64,000 nucleotides of DNA, taken from NCBI GenBank assembly GCA_016869735.1, contig VGDL01000013.1, forward strand, positions 1 through 64,000, written 5' to 3'. How positions within the stretch are numbered: position 1 is the first letter of the stretch; every line of letters starts with the position of its first letter. This DNA comes from Alphaproteobacteria bacterium. GTDB lineage: Bacteria > Pseudomonadota > Alphaproteobacteria > Acetobacterales > Acetobacteraceae. The translations under genes and the position numbers were made by a program. Shown piece by piece: positions 20,455 to 29,751 of the stretch. The notes beneath the pieces are model-generated. The model was not told the DNA's origin, ran no database searches, and saw only the letters and a list, made by a program, of their open reading frames with translations.

Positions 20455-21924
20455 TCAGGTTTCCAGCATGCGCCGGAGAAGCTCCACATCCTCAGCGAAG
20501 GACCCATCCGCCTGCATGAGTTCCGCAATGCGGGACACAGCATGCATCACGGTCGTGTGGTCCCGATTGCCAAAACGCCGCCCGATTTCCGGCAAGGAAC
20601 GAGAGGTAAGCTGCTTCGCCAGATACATCGCCACCTGGCGGGGCCGCGCCACATTGCGCGCGCGCCGGGCAGAGGACATGTCCGTCAGCCGCAAATTATA
20701 ATGTTCGGCGACCTTGCGTTGGATTTCCTCAATCGTGACGCGCCGGTCATGGGCGCGGAGGATATCATGCAGCACCTCCTGCGCGCCTTCCAAGGTGATG
20801 GGGCGGCCAAACAGATTGGCCCAGGCGATCAGGCGATTAAGCGCGCCTTCCAATTCGCGGACATTGGAGGTGATCTTATGCGCCAGGAATTCCATCACGC
20901 GCGACGGCACCGCAACGCCCGATGACGCGGCCTTGGCTTCCAGGATGGAAATGCGCAATTCATAAGTTGTGGCGTGCAGATCAGCCACCATGCCGCAGCC
21001 AAGCCGCGTGCGCAGCCGGTCTTCAATGCCGGAGAGATCAGAAGGCGATTTGTCGGCAGAAATCACAATCTGCTTGCCGGCATCCACCAGCGCATTGAAG
21101 GTATGGAAGAATTCTTCCTGCGTATTATCCTTGCCGATCAGGAATTGCAGGTCATCCACCATCAGCACATCAACCGAACGCAAGGTTTCCTTGAATTCCA
21201 TGGTTGATTGGCTACGCAGTGCCGCGATGAAGCGATACATGAACTTCTCGGCGCTCATGTAGGCTACCTGACGCGCGGGGTGCTGTTCGCGGATGACCCA
21301 GGCGATGGCATGCATCAGATGCGTCTTGCCAAGCCCCACACCGCCATAAAGGAACAGCGGATTGAAGCCCGGCATGGCAGGCTTTTCCGCCACGCGGCGC
21401 GCGCAGGCATGGGCGAATTCATTGGGCTTGCCAACGATGAAGGTATCGAAGGTGAAGCGCGGATCAAGCGGCGCTGACCAATCGCCGCGCGGATCAGCGG
21501 CGCGGGGCGCGATACTGGCAGGGCCCGCCGCCAAGGCATTCACCGCGCTTTCCGAAGCTTCGGTCGCGGCCGCGCGGCTGCCAGCCGCAACGCGCAAATC
21601 CACGCGGCGGATGGAAGGATTTTCCTGCTGCCATAAGGCACGAAGCCGGTCGCCATAATGGCTGCTGACCCAATCGCGCAGAAAGCGCGTGGGCAGCGCA
21701 ATGGATGCCTCATCACCATCTATGGAAGTGAGTGTCATTTGCCGAAGCCAGCTGCGGAATTCCACATCGCCGACTTCTTCGCGCAGCTTGGCGCGAATGC
21801 GGGCCCATGCTTCGGCCCAGGCAGCGGGACCTTGCGGGGCTATGCTATCGCTTAGCTTCTCCGTGCTTCGCAAACCACTGACCCCCTGCCCAGTCACTTC
21901 TTTGACCCTGTTACTCATCATCAT
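20455..21924 (-). CDS. dnaA: Chromosomal replication initiator DnaA
   Basis: 489-residue AAA+ initiator that melts oriC. Domain I is at residues about 35-100 (WARIRAKLREEVGDVEFRSWL), followed by a low-complexity linker. The AAA+ core has Walker A GGVGLGKTH (194-202) and Walker B VDVLMVDDLQFL. The C-terminal DNA-binding domain has the family signature ARPRQVAMYLAKQL and GNRDHTTVMHA. Three consecutive ATG codons begin the frame; the ribosome site is weak. rpsT lies upstream in the same direction, a common alphaproteobacterial order. I found no cluster of perfect TTATCCACA boxes around it, so oriC is probably elsewhere. Confidence 0.97.
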   Translation of the reverse strand: MMMSNRVKEVTGQGVSGLRSTEKLSDSIAPQGPAAWAEAWARIRAKLREEVGDVEFRSWLRQMTLTSIDGDEASIALPTRFLRDWVSSHYGDRLRALWQQENPSIRRVDLRVAAGSRAAATEASESAVNALAAGPASIAPRAADPRGDWSAPLDPRFTFDTFIVGKPNEFAHACARRVAEKPAMPGFNPLFLYGGVGLGKTHLMHAIAWVIREQHPARQVAYMSAEKFMYRFIAALRSQSTMEFKETLRSVDVLMVDDLQFLIGKDNTQEEFFHTFNALVDAGKQIVISADKSPSDLSGIEDRLRTRLGCGMVADLHATTYELRISILEAKAASSGVAVPSRVMEFLAHKITSNVRELEGALNRLIAWANLFGRPITLEGAQEVLHDILRAHDRRVTIEEIQRKVAEHYNLRLTDMSSARRARNVARPRQVAMYLAKQLTSRSLPEIGRRFGNRDHTTVMHAVSRIAELMQADGSFAEDVELLRRMLET

Positions 21925-22138
21925 GGTGCGGTGAGCGAGAAAAATTCAATACTAAAAATACAGCGCCGAAAATTTTCTGACATCCGCACGGATTTTTCGA
22001 TTTTCAGGCTTGACTCATGCGTTCGAAAGGCGATGCCACATACCAAATTGCGGCCTGACCTGCACGCGCGACACATCACTCGCGCGGCACCTGCCGCGCA
22101 AGCACATCCCTTATCATGAAAGAAGAAAAATCGAGCCC

Positions 22139-22405
22139 TTAGGCGCCGATAGATTTCACGCGCGCGGAAAGCCGAGACAATTTCCGCGCGACAGTATTCG
22201 CGTGAACCACACCCTTGGTTGCAGCGCGCTGCATTTCAGGTTGCGCTGCGCGAAAAGCTTCCTGCGCCGCGGCCTTGTCGCCCGACTTCACCGCTTCTTC
22301 GACCTTGCGCAGAAAGCTGCGCACACGCGACTTGCGCGCCTTGTTGCGCGCAGTGCGCTTTTCAGTCTGACGAATGCGCTTGCGCGCGGAAGCGTTATTG
22401 GCCAT
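22139..22405 (-). CDS. rpsT: 30S ribosomal protein S20
   Basis: 88-residue, lysine/arginine-rich protein that binds 16S rRNA in the small subunit. It starts [21 protein letters not shown], the standard S20 N-terminus, and ends with [19 protein letters not shown]. Start is the ATG at 22405; an upstream in-frame ATG would add 13 residues foreign to the family. It lies 214 bases upstream of dnaA. That gap contains AT-rich DNA near 21935-22010 and a 7-bp GC hairpin (22082-22088 with 22093-22099), which may be the dnaA promoter region. Confidence 0.95.
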   Translation of the reverse strand: MANNASARKRIRQTEKRTARNKARKSRVRSFLRKVEEAVKSGDKAAAQEAFRAAQPEMQRAATKGVVHANTVARKLSRLSARVKSIGA

Positions 22406-22569
22406 GGGCTGTCTGTTCAAACCTGCAGAAGGAAAGGCCGACATGCGGCCAGCGAAGGGCGGGTAACTACCCCCGGAGCATGGCCCCCGTCAAGCCGCCT
22501 GAGTGATCATCACCCCCGACCTTCCGCCAGCGCCTTTTCTTTACCCTCCGACCCGCTAAATAGCGCCAT

Positions 22570-23277
22570 ATGAAGCGTTTCTGGGAAGCGGCCCTGGCCG
22601 TGCCAAGGCTTGAAGGCGGTTGCGGGGTGGTGCTGGATGGTCGCCCGCTCCGGCTGCCAGGCGGCAGCATCCTTACCACCAAAAGCCGCCCCTTGGCTGA
22701 GGCGATCGCCGAGGAATGGCACAAGGCCGGCGGCGCCAAGGGCGGCGAAATGCGCCAGGATGATGTGCCGCTTACCCGGCTTTTGGGCGCCGCGCAGGAA
22801 CGCATCGCGCCAGACCCGAAGCCAATGGTCGAAGGCATCACCAAATATGGCGAAACCGATCTGCTTTGTTACCGGGCGGCAGATCATCGCCTTGCCGCCC
22901 GTCAGGCAGAGGCCTGGCAGCCTGTGCTTGAATGGGCCGCGCTGGCGCTGGATGCGCCGCTTGGCATCACCCACACCCTGATGCCGGTGCGCCAACCCCC
23001 GTCAAGCCTGGCCGCGCTTGAGGCCGCCGTCGCGCGGCATGATGCGGCGGGGCTCGCGGCGCTTGGCGTCGCCGTGCCGGCGCTCGGCAGCCTGGTGCTG
23101 GGCTTGGCGCTCAGCCTTGGGCGCCTTGATGCCGAGGAAGCGCATCGGCTGGCCATCCTGGATGAGCTGTTTCAGGAAGAATTCTGGGGCAGCGATGATG
23201 AAGCCGCGGCGCGGCGCGCTGACCGGCTGAATGAGGTAAGGCTGGCGGCACGCTTCATGGCGCTGATGGCCGACTGA
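22570..23277 (+). CDS. ATP12-family F1-ATPase assembly chaperone
   Basis: 235-residue protein of the ATP12 family, which in mitochondria binds the F1 alpha subunit during assembly; alphaproteobacterial homologues are thought to do the same. The N-terminal block FWEAALAVPRLEGGCGVVLDGRPLRLPGG, the EAIAEEWHKAGG segment, PLTRLLGAAQERI, TDLLCYRA and the C-terminal LDAEEAHRLAILDELFQEEFWG are all family features. The F1 operon itself is not in the window. Divergent from rpsT. A hairpin with a T5 tail follows at 23314-23341. Confidence 0.88.
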   Translation: MKRFWEAALAVPRLEGGCGVVLDGRPLRLPGGSILTTKSRPLAEAIAEEWHKAGGAKGGEMRQDDVPLTRLLGAAQERIAPDPKPMVEGITKYGETDLLCYRAADHRLAARQAEAWQPVLEWAALALDAPLGITHTLMPVRQPPSSLAALEAAVARHDAAGLAALGVAVPALGSLVLGLALSLGRLDAEEAHRLAILDELFQEEFWGSDDEAAARRADRLNEVRLAARFMALMAD

Positions 23278-23313
23278 GGTTTTTGCGTTGCCGCGCTGGG
23301 TTATTGCCAAAAT

Positions 23314-23341
23314 CGGTCGTGCCGATCCCGACCGGCTTTTT
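23314..23341 (+). terminator. Candidate intrinsic terminator after the ATP12 gene
   Basis: CGGTCG at 23314-23319 pairs with CGACCG at 23329-23334 and is followed by GCTTTTT. The short stem and an alternative ATCGG/CCGAT pairing make it moderate only. Confidence 0.45.
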
Positions 23342-23425
23342 CAGATGGGACCATCTAACCTGAGCCAGGATTTGTGCGGACAGCCAAATACGGCCCGCGC
23401 TGCGGCGCCGTGATCGGGTTTCCCG

Positions 23426-24664
23426 CTATGCCTCGATCGCCTGATAGGTCAGCATATTGATCAGGCGGCGATAGCGCTGGCGCAATTCACCCGGCGTATG
23501 GGCCATGAAGACAACGCTCAGGCGTTCAGCCGGATCGGCCCAAAAATAGGTGCCCCAAACGCCGGACCAGCCAAACGCGCCCGGCGCACCCATCAAGCCA
23601 GACCCGCCACGCGAACGCCGCACAGCAACCGTCAGGCCAAAGCCATAACCCTCCAAAGCCGGGTCCATGGACGCCACACGATTTTCGATGCCCTGCAGAT
23701 GATCAGATGCCATCCAGGCAACCGTCTGCGGCGCTAGCACACGCACGCCATTCAACACGCCGCCGGCGCGCAGCATTTCGGCAAAGCGCAGATAATCGGC
23801 AGCGGTGGAAACCAAGCCCGCGCCGCCCGTTTCCATTTTCGGTGCGCGGAGCGGCGCTTCCACGGTTTGCGCGGCACCCGTGATCGGGTCCTTCGCAAAG
23901 GGCCGCGCAAAGCGCGCCAGTTTTTCCTGGGGCAGCACATAGCCGGTTTCTGCCATGCCGAGCGGCGCGAAAACACGTTCCCGCATCAGCGCCCCGAGTG
24001 AAGCACCGCCGGCGCGTTCCGCAACCCCGCCCAGCACATCGGTGGAAAGCCCATATTCCCAAACCGTGCCGGGATGATGGCGCAGCGGCAGGCCGCTGAG
24101 GGTCTCAGCAAAACCCTCCGTATCCATATTCTCGGCGACCCAAAAGGATCCTGGGGGTGCAATGGCATGCACCGCCGAACCATCACGACCACCATAAACA
24201 AGGCCCGTGGTGTGGCGCATGGCATCCTGCACCGTCATGGGGCGCCTTGCCGCTTCGGTTTCAATCGGGCCTCTGCCGGAGAGCATTTCAGGTGTTGGCT
24301 TCGCCACCTGCATCTGCATGAGCGGCGGCAACCAGGCACCGACCGGGTCTGTCACCAGCAGTCGGCCTTCTTCAATCAGCGAAAGCGCCACCACGCCCGT
24401 GACAGGCTTGGTCATGGACGCGATGGAGAACATCGCATCAGCCTGCATTGGCGCGCCACTTTCGGAATCGCGATGGCCAATGGCTTCCAGATGCACAAGC
24501 TTGCCATCGCGCGCGATGGCGACAACGCAGCCCGGCAGCCTTCCCGCCGCCATTTCACGTTCCATTGCCGGGCGAATACGCGCGAGCCGCGTGGGCGACA
24601 TCCCAACCAATTCCGGCCGTGTGCCAGGCAGTGGCGGCGCATCGGTTTCAATTACCGGGCTCAT
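23426..24664 (-). CDS. Serine hydrolase of the beta-lactamase/penicillin-binding (class C-like) family
   Basis: 412-residue alpha/beta serine hydrolase. The SxxK catalytic motif is SMTK (Ser83, Lys86), followed by EGRLLVTDPVGAWLP. The second motif Tyr is likely in WEYGLSTDVLGG. The C-terminal part has GFGLTVAVRR and the late GAFGWSGVWGTYFW block, resembling esterase-type members. No signal peptide is seen, so a cytoplasmic esterase or amidase role is more likely than cell-wall work or beta-lactam resistance. Start ATG at 24664 overlaps the stop of the upstream metallo-hydrolase by 4 bases, forming part of a minus-strand operon. Confidence 0.85.
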   Translation of the reverse strand: MSPVIETDAPPLPGTRPELVGMSPTRLARIRPAMEREMAAGRLPGCVVAIARDGKLVHLEAIGHRDSESGAPMQADAMFSIASMTKPVTGVVALSLIEEGRLLVTDPVGAWLPPLMQMQVAKPTPEMLSGRGPIETEAARRPMTVQDAMRHTTGLVYGGRDGSAVHAIAPPGSFWVAENMDTEGFAETLSGLPLRHHPGTVWEYGLSTDVLGGVAERAGGASLGALMRERVFAPLGMAETGYVLPQEKLARFARPFAKDPITGAAQTVEAPLRAPKMETGGAGLVSTAADYLRFAEMLRAGGVLNGVRVLAPQTVAWMASDHLQGIENRVASMDPALEGYGFGLTVAVRRSRGGSGLMGAPGAFGWSGVWGTYFWADPAERLSVVFMAHTPGELRQRYRRLINMLTYQAIEA

Positions 24665-25308
24665 GGTGCGTTTTCTCCAACAAAGGGATTGCCACGACGT
24701 TCCGCACCAAAGCTGGAAGCCGGGCCATGACCGCAAAGGAATTGGATATGATCACCCAAAGGAAACAGTTTTGTGCGAATGGCATTCAGCAAGGCTGCTG
24801 TATCGCCATAGGGAAAATCCGTGCGCCCGATGGAACCCTGAAACAGCACATCACCCACAATCGCAATGCCCATGCCTGGATTGATAAAGACCACATGGCC
24901 CGGCGTGTGGCCAGGGCAATGCAGCACATCGAAGGCGATGCCGGCGATCTCCACCTGCTCACCTTCTTCAAGCCAGCGGCTGGGAGTGACAGCGCAGCAT
25001 TCAAGCCCGTATTTCGCACCTTGTTCCACCAGACCTTCCAGCAGAAAGGCATCGGCGAGGTGCGGACCTTCAATGGGAATATTGCCCAGCACCTCAGCCA
25101 ATTCCGCGGCACCGCCGGCATGGTCCATATGGCCATGCGTCAGCAAAATGCGGTCAATGGTGATGCCGGCCTCGGTAATGGCGCCTTCGATACGCGCAAC
25201 ATCACCGCCCGGGTCTATCACCACGCCGCGCTTGGTGTCCTGATCCCAGATGAGGGCGCAATTTTGCTGGAAGGGCGTGACAGGGATGATGGCGGCGGCA
25301 AGGGTCAT
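24661..25308 (-). CDS. Metallo-beta-lactamase fold hydrolase (glyoxalase II-like)
   Basis: 215-residue binuclear metal hydrolase. The metal-binding signature THGHMDHAGG is complete, followed by the His of CPGHTPGH, the bridging Asp of IVGDVLF and the late His of LCGHGP. It fits the short YcbL/glyoxalase II-like group, which hydrolyse thioesters such as S-lactoylglutathione. The ATG at 25308 is chosen on family N-terminus (TPFQQNC). It lies 40 bases downstream of another metallo-hydrolase and overlaps the serine hydrolase start. Confidence 0.87.
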   Translation of the reverse strand: MTLAAAIIPVTPFQQNCALIWDQDTKRGVVIDPGGDVARIEGAITEAGITIDRILLTHGHMDHAGGAAELAEVLGNIPIEGPHLADAFLLEGLVEQGAKYGLECCAVTPSRWLEEGEQVEIAGIAFDVLHCPGHTPGHVVFINPGMGIAIVGDVLFQGSIGRTDFPYGDTAALLNAIRTKLFPLGDHIQFLCGHGPASSFGAERRGNPFVGENAP

Positions 25309-25348
25309 GGGCAAAAGCTGGCCTGAATGGCGAAAAAGGTAAAGGCGT

Positions 25349-26233
25349 TCAGGCCTTCCCAGAAGCAAGCGGCAAGGTCAGCCCATCGCGCCCAACAACC
25401 AAAGGCCCCGCGTAAAGGGCGCGCACCGCTGCAACCCAATGCTGTTCCGTGACCAAAGGATCATCCGCCGGCACGAGATGATTGAGCGCGAGCAGCCCCA
25501 CACCTGCTGCCGTCGCAATACGCCCGACATGTTCTGCCAGCGTATGGCTGCCCAGCAAATGCTGCTTCAGCCGCGCACCATTGCCGACACGCGCAACAAG
25601 CCGATCCACCCCTGGTTCATAAATCGCCTCATGCACCAGGATATCCGCGCCACGCGCAAATGCCGCAAGCGGCGGGAAATAGGTTGTATCGGCCGAGAAA
25701 ACCACCGCACCCGCAACATGATCAAAGCGCAGCGCGAAACAATCTGTCACCGGTGGATGTTCAACCCGCAATGCCGAAACCGTCACCCGCGCATCGGTGA
25801 AGACATGACCATCGGCATATTCCAGCACCTCTACCATCGCGGCCAAATCGGGCCGGCCTTCATCTTCGATGCGGATCGCAATGTCATAGGCAAGCGATGC
25901 CAAAAACCCCTGCCAGACGGCGCGCGTGCCAGGCGGCCCATGCACCACAACCTTCTCCTTCAACCCGGCTGTCCAGGCCGTATGGATCAACGGTCCCATT
26001 TCCAGCACGTGATCCGAATGGAGATGCGTGATGATGATGTTCCGCAATTCCGGCAAAGGCATTCCCGCTTCCACCAGGGCGCGCGTCACGCCAAGCCCGC
26101 AATCAACAACATAGGGATGGGCACCAATCACCAGCAAATGCGCGGTTGGTGAAGGCCCACCCTTGCGGATGGCAGGCCCACCCTTGGTGCCAAGCAGCAC
26201 TAGCCGATCCTGATTGGGCTGCATCGCCTTCAT
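25349..26233 (-). CDS. RNase Z/AtsA-like metallo-beta-lactamase fold hydrolase
   Basis: 294-residue metallo-hydrolase. LVLLGTKGGPAIRKGGPSP is the glycine-rich start of the AtsA/RNase Z-like group; metal ligands appear in THLHSDH, the Asp of VFSADTTYF and the His of VHEAIYEP and LNHLVPADD. The tRNA-processing exosite arm of true RNase Z is not obvious, so a small-molecule ester or sulfatase-type substrate is more likely. It sits between the Bug receptor and the second metallo-hydrolase in one minus-strand run. Confidence 0.85.
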   Translation of the reverse strand: MKAMQPNQDRLVLLGTKGGPAIRKGGPSPTAHLLVIGAHPYVVDCGLGVTRALVEAGMPLPELRNIIITHLHSDHVLEMGPLIHTAWTAGLKEKVVVHGPPGTRAVWQGFLASLAYDIAIRIEDEGRPDLAAMVEVLEYADGHVFTDARVTVSALRVEHPPVTDCFALRFDHVAGAVVFSADTTYFPPLAAFARGADILVHEAIYEPGVDRLVARVGNGARLKQHLLGSHTLAEHVGRIATAAGVGLLALNHLVPADDPLVTEQHWVAAVRALYAGPLVVGRDGLTLPLASGKA

Positions 26234-26296
26234 CCTATGATGCTTGCCAGCGCAGTCGATGCTTTGGTCGTTGGCATGGTCCGGCTAAGGCCCGCT

Positions 26297-27274
26297 TCAG
26301 TCAAGCTTGGCGCCGGAAATACGCACCAATTCCGCCACGCGCGGCATTTCCGCTGCGAAGAAGCTGGTGAATTCCTCAGGCGTGCTGCCGATCGGTTCAT
26401 AGCCAAGGGATAGCACGCGTTCGCGTATCTGCGGGTCCCGCAAGCCCGCGGCCAGCGCTTGCGACATGCGCTGCACCGCAGCGGGCGGCGTTCCCGCCGG
26501 CGCAAAAGCGCCAAGCCAGGACGAAAACTCATAGCCCGGCACTACTTCCGCCACTGCCGGCACATCAGGGAATTCCGGCGCGCGTTGTGTCCGTGTGATG
26601 GCGATTGGGCGCACCTGATCGGCGCGGATTTGCTGCACCGTCTCGACAATCGGTGAGAACACAATGTCAACGCGCCCGGCGACAAGATCAATCATCGCCG
26701 GCGCACCGCCCCGGTAATTGACATGCGTGAGCTGCACCTTCGCCAAATGCTCAAACAGCGAAGCCGCGAAATGCTGCGAAGACCCAGCCCCCGCAGTGCC
26801 GACATTGACGCGGCCCGGATTGGCGCGCGCAAAGGCCACCAGATCAGCCAGGTTGCGCGCGGGAAAGCCCGGATGCGCCACTAGCATGTTGGAACTTTTC
26901 ACAAAAAGCGATACCGCCGTGAAATCCTTGACCGGATCGAAGGGCAGGTTGCGATACAGCGCCGCATTCACCGCCTGAGAGCCCATGGAAGCGACCACCA
27001 GCGTATGCCCATCCGGCGCGCTGCGCGCGACATGCTCGGTCGCGATGTTTCCTGCCGCACCCACGCGATTTTCGACAACGGCGGGTTGCGGCAAGGCCGC
27101 CGACAGCGCCTGTGCCATCAGCCTTCCGGTCGTATCCGTGGACCCGCCAGCGGCGAAACCCACCACCAGGCGAATGGGCCGGCTTGGCACCCAATCAGTG
27201 CCTTGCGCGGAAGCACCACGCACCAGAAACGGCGCGGCTGCCATGCTGGTCATCAAATGCCGACGATTGATCAT
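26297..27274 (-). CDS. Bug-family tripartite tricarboxylate transporter substrate receptor
   Basis: 325-residue periplasmic binding protein (TctC/Bug family). The signal peptide MINRRHLMTSMAAAPFLVRG ends at ASA-Q; then PIRLVVGFAAGGSTDTTGR, VVENRVGAAGNIATEHVAR and the NYRGGAPAMIDLVAGRVD block are family-defining. Bug proteins bind small carboxylates; many copies per genome are orphan receptors, as this one appears to be (no TctA/TctB nearby). The start at 27274 has GGGGAGAG upstream. It is the first gene of a likely operon with the three downstream hydrolases, suggesting the operon takes up and hydrolyses a small acid ester or amide. Confidence 0.92.
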   Translation of the reverse strand: MINRRHLMTSMAAAPFLVRGASAQGTDWVPSRPIRLVVGFAAGGSTDTTGRLMAQALSAALPQPAVVENRVGAAGNIATEHVARSAPDGHTLVVASMGSQAVNAALYRNLPFDPVKDFTAVSLFVKSSNMLVAHPGFPARNLADLVAFARANPGRVNVGTAGAGSSQHFAASLFEHLAKVQLTHVNYRGGAPAMIDLVAGRVDIVFSPIVETVQQIRADQVRPIAITRTQRAPEFPDVPAVAEVVPGYEFSSWLGAFAPAGTPPAAVQRMSQALAAGLRDPQIRERVLSLGYEPIGSTPEEFTSFFAAEMPRVAELVRISGAKLD

Positions 27275-27435
27275 GGTCTCTCTCCCCGTTTTTGCGCCAG
27301 ACATCAAAGACCGCTGGCCCTTCTGCGCCTTGGCCTTGATGAGAGGACCAGCCGCAAGGCGCGTCAAGCGGCATAACCCCCTTTCCTGACCTTGGCGCGC
27401 TTGTGTCCTTTATTCACCCGCGCCAAGCTGATGCG

Positions 27436-28440
27436 ATGATTCCCGATATCCCCGCGCCCGGTCAGGCCGCGATACTCCGGCCCGGTTTGCGCTGGCTGCG
27501 CTTTCCCCTGCCCTTCCCACCGAGCCATGTGAATGTATGGCTTTTGGAAGATGGGCCGGGATGGCTCGTGATTGATTGTTCCATCGCCAATGATGCGTCC
27601 CGCGATTTATGGCGGGAGGCGATGGCAGGGGATGCCTTTGCCGGGCGCCCCTTGTATCGGCTGCTGGTGACGCATTTCCACCCGGATCATGCCGGGCTGA
27701 TGGGCTGGCTTGCGGAAGGGCATGGGCTTGTGCCGCTGATGACCAAGATCGAATGGTTGCAAGCCCGCGCGTTATTTTTCGACACAGGGTCCGAGATGGT
27801 GGAACATCAGGCACGCTTTGCCGCAACCGCCGGCGCGCCGGTTGAATATGCTGATTTTATCCGCGCGCGCGGGCCGCTTTATGTGAAATCTGTCGCACCT
27901 TTGCCGCGCGTCTTCGAAGCCATCGCCGATGGTCAGGATATCATGATTGGCGGGCGCCCATGGCGCGTGATGACTGGCCAGGGCCATGCGCCGGATATGG
28001 CCTGCCTGTTCAATACCGAGGACCATGTGCTGATCGCCGCCGATCAGATCCTGCCACGCATTTCGCCCTATATCGGGCTGCATGCCGGGGAACCCTCAGC
28101 CGATCCGTTGGGCGCGTTTCTGGCATCGCTGGATCGCTTTCGCGCGCTGCCGGAAGACACGCTGGTGCTGCCTTCCCATGGCGAACCCTTCTACGGCTTG
28201 CATGCGCGGCTCGATTGGCTCGCGGCGCATCATGCGGAGCGACTTTCCCTGTTGATGGACGCCATGGCGGATAGCAGCGCGCATGATCTGCTGCCGGTGC
28301 TGTTTCGCAGGCCGCTCGATATGCGTAATCTTGGTTTCGGGCTTGGCGAAACCCTGGCCCATTTGCGCCGCTTGCAGGTGATGGGCGAAGCAGTGGCGGA
28401 ACAGGATGGCGCCGGCGTGATGCGTTGGCGCCGCGCGTAA
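27436..28440 (+). CDS. Metallo-beta-lactamase fold hydrolase (MBL, long form)
   Basis: 334-residue metallo-hydrolase with the signature VTHFHPDHAG, the Asp in LIAADQILP and the His of LPSHGEPFYG. A C-terminal helical region (about 260-334) is shared with the group sometimes annotated as LACTB2-like or glyoxalase II-like. The ATG at 27436 is chosen on protein alignment; the ribosome site is poor and a GTG at 27403 would add 11 residues. Ten bases before the next gene (M20 peptidase), so co-transcribed. Divergent from the Bug receptor operon. Confidence 0.82.
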   Translation: MIPDIPAPGQAAILRPGLRWLRFPLPFPPSHVNVWLLEDGPGWLVIDCSIANDASRDLWREAMAGDAFAGRPLYRLLVTHFHPDHAGLMGWLAEGHGLVPLMTKIEWLQARALFFDTGSEMVEHQARFAATAGAPVEYADFIRARGPLYVKSVAPLPRVFEAIADGQDIMIGGRPWRVMTGQGHAPDMACLFNTEDHVLIAADQILPRISPYIGLHAGEPSADPLGAFLASLDRFRALPEDTLVLPSHGEPFYGLHARLDWLAAHHAERLSLLMDAMADSSAHDLLPVLFRRPLDMRNLGFGLGETLAHLRRLQVMGEAVAEQDGAGVMRWRRA

Positions 28441-28450
28441 GGAGGATGTG

Positions 28451-29671
28451 ATGACCCCGGATGAGACAATTGCCGCCATTCGCGCCGATGCGCGCTTTGC
28501 CGCTGCCTGCACCAAACTCGCCGCTGATCATGCGCGCATGGTGGAAGATTGCATCACGCTCACGCAAATCCCAGCCCCTCCTTTTGCCGAGGAAGAACGC
28601 GCAGCCGCTTACCTTGCCATGCTGCGCGATCATGGGCTTGAGGAAGTGGAGCAGGATGAGATCGGCAATGTGATGGGGCTGCGCCGCGGTTTCGGCAATG
28701 GCGAAATTCTGGTAGTGGCCGCGCATCTAGACACTGTCTTTCCCGCTGGCACGGATGTGCGCGTCAGGCGCGAAGGCACCAAGCTTTTTGCACCGGGCGT
28801 GAGTGACGATACCTGGTCGCTTGCCGTCAATCTCGGGCTTTTGCGGGCTTTGGATGCGGCGGGCATTCGCACGCGCCACGATCTGTTGTTTGTAGGTGAT
28901 GTGGGTGAAGAAGGCTTGGGCGATTTGCGTGGCATTCGCCATGTTTTCACCAAGGGGCGACATCGTGCGCGCATTCGTGGCTTCCTCACGGTGGATAGCC
29001 CGCAGGTGGAAGGCATTGTCAGCGGCGGTGTGGGGTCCAAACGCTATCGCGTGACCTTCCAGGGGCCGGGCGGGCATTCCTATGCCGCTTTCGGTCTGGT
29101 GAATCCCATGTATGCCATGGCTGAATGTGCGCGTGGCTTGGCTGGCGTGAAGGTGCCCGAAAGCCCGCCCACCACGCATTGCGTGAGTGTTGTCTCGGGC
29201 GGCACTTCCATCAATGCCATCGCCAATCGCGTGGTGATTGAAGTTGATTTGCGTTCAGCCTCGGCCGCCGAACTTGCCAAGCTTGATCGGGCATTTCTGG
29301 ACATTGTGGACCTTGCGGTCGCTACCGAAAACGCCGCGCGTTCCACCACAAATGGCGCCATCACGGCGGAGATCACACCGGTGGGAGATCGCCCGGCAGG
29401 GGAAACGCCGCCAGCTAGCCCAATCCGCGCCCTGGCGGCGGCAGCGGTTTCGTCGGAAGGCTATCGGCCAAGCTTTGAATGGTCTTCGACGGATGCGAAT
29501 ATTCCAATGTCACTCGGCATTCCGGCGCTGAAGATTGGCGCGGGCGGGCGCGGCGGGCGGGCGCATTCGCTTGATGAATGGCTGGATGTGGAACCCACGG
29601 AAGCGCTGCGCGGCATGCGGTCAAGCCTTGCGGCGATTCTCGCCATCGCCGGCATGGAAGGCATAGGGTAA
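28451..29671 (+). CDS. M20/M28-type metallopeptidase (peptidase T-like)
   Basis: 406-residue zinc hydrolase. Metal and catalytic motifs: AAHLDTVFP, GVSDDTWSLAVNLGLL, VGDVGEEGLGDLRG, with the dimerisation domain entered at GPGGHSYAAFGLVNP and the last ligand region GGRAHSLDEWLDVEP. This resembles M20 family tripeptidase-like enzymes. Start ATG at 28451 with GGAGG at 28441-28445; the preceding GTG is too close to it. The substrate is unknown; it shares an operon with the upstream metallo-hydrolase. Confidence 0.85.
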   Translation: MTPDETIAAIRADARFAAACTKLAADHARMVEDCITLTQIPAPPFAEEERAAAYLAMLRDHGLEEVEQDEIGNVMGLRRGFGNGEILVVAAHLDTVFPAGTDVRVRREGTKLFAPGVSDDTWSLAVNLGLLRALDAAGIRTRHDLLFVGDVGEEGLGDLRGIRHVFTKGRHRARIRGFLTVDSPQVEGIVSGGVGSKRYRVTFQGPGGHSYAAFGLVNPMYAMAECARGLAGVKVPESPPTTHCVSVVSGGTSINAIANRVVIEVDLRSASAAELAKLDRAFLDIVDLAVATENAARSTTNGAITAEITPVGDRPAGETPPASPIRALAAAAVSSEGYRPSFEWSSTDANIPMSLGIPALKIGAGGRGGRAHSLDEWLDVEPTEALRGMRSSLAAILAIAGMEGIG

Positions 29672-29751
29672 AGCACCGCGCCGCCATTCGTGATGGCCGC
29701 CCTGCGCCAAAGCAAAGGCGAAGGTTAGCCCTTTGCCCTATTAAGGGCGGC

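Noticed and set aside
21925-22138. oriC between rpsT and dnaA
   Set aside because: The gap is AT-rich in part but shows no cluster of DnaA boxes, only a small hairpin and possible promoter sequence.
23287-23412. Short 41-codon frame after the ATP12 gene starting at TTG
   Set aside because: It has no ribosome site, is crossed by a terminator-like hairpin and has no recognisable product.
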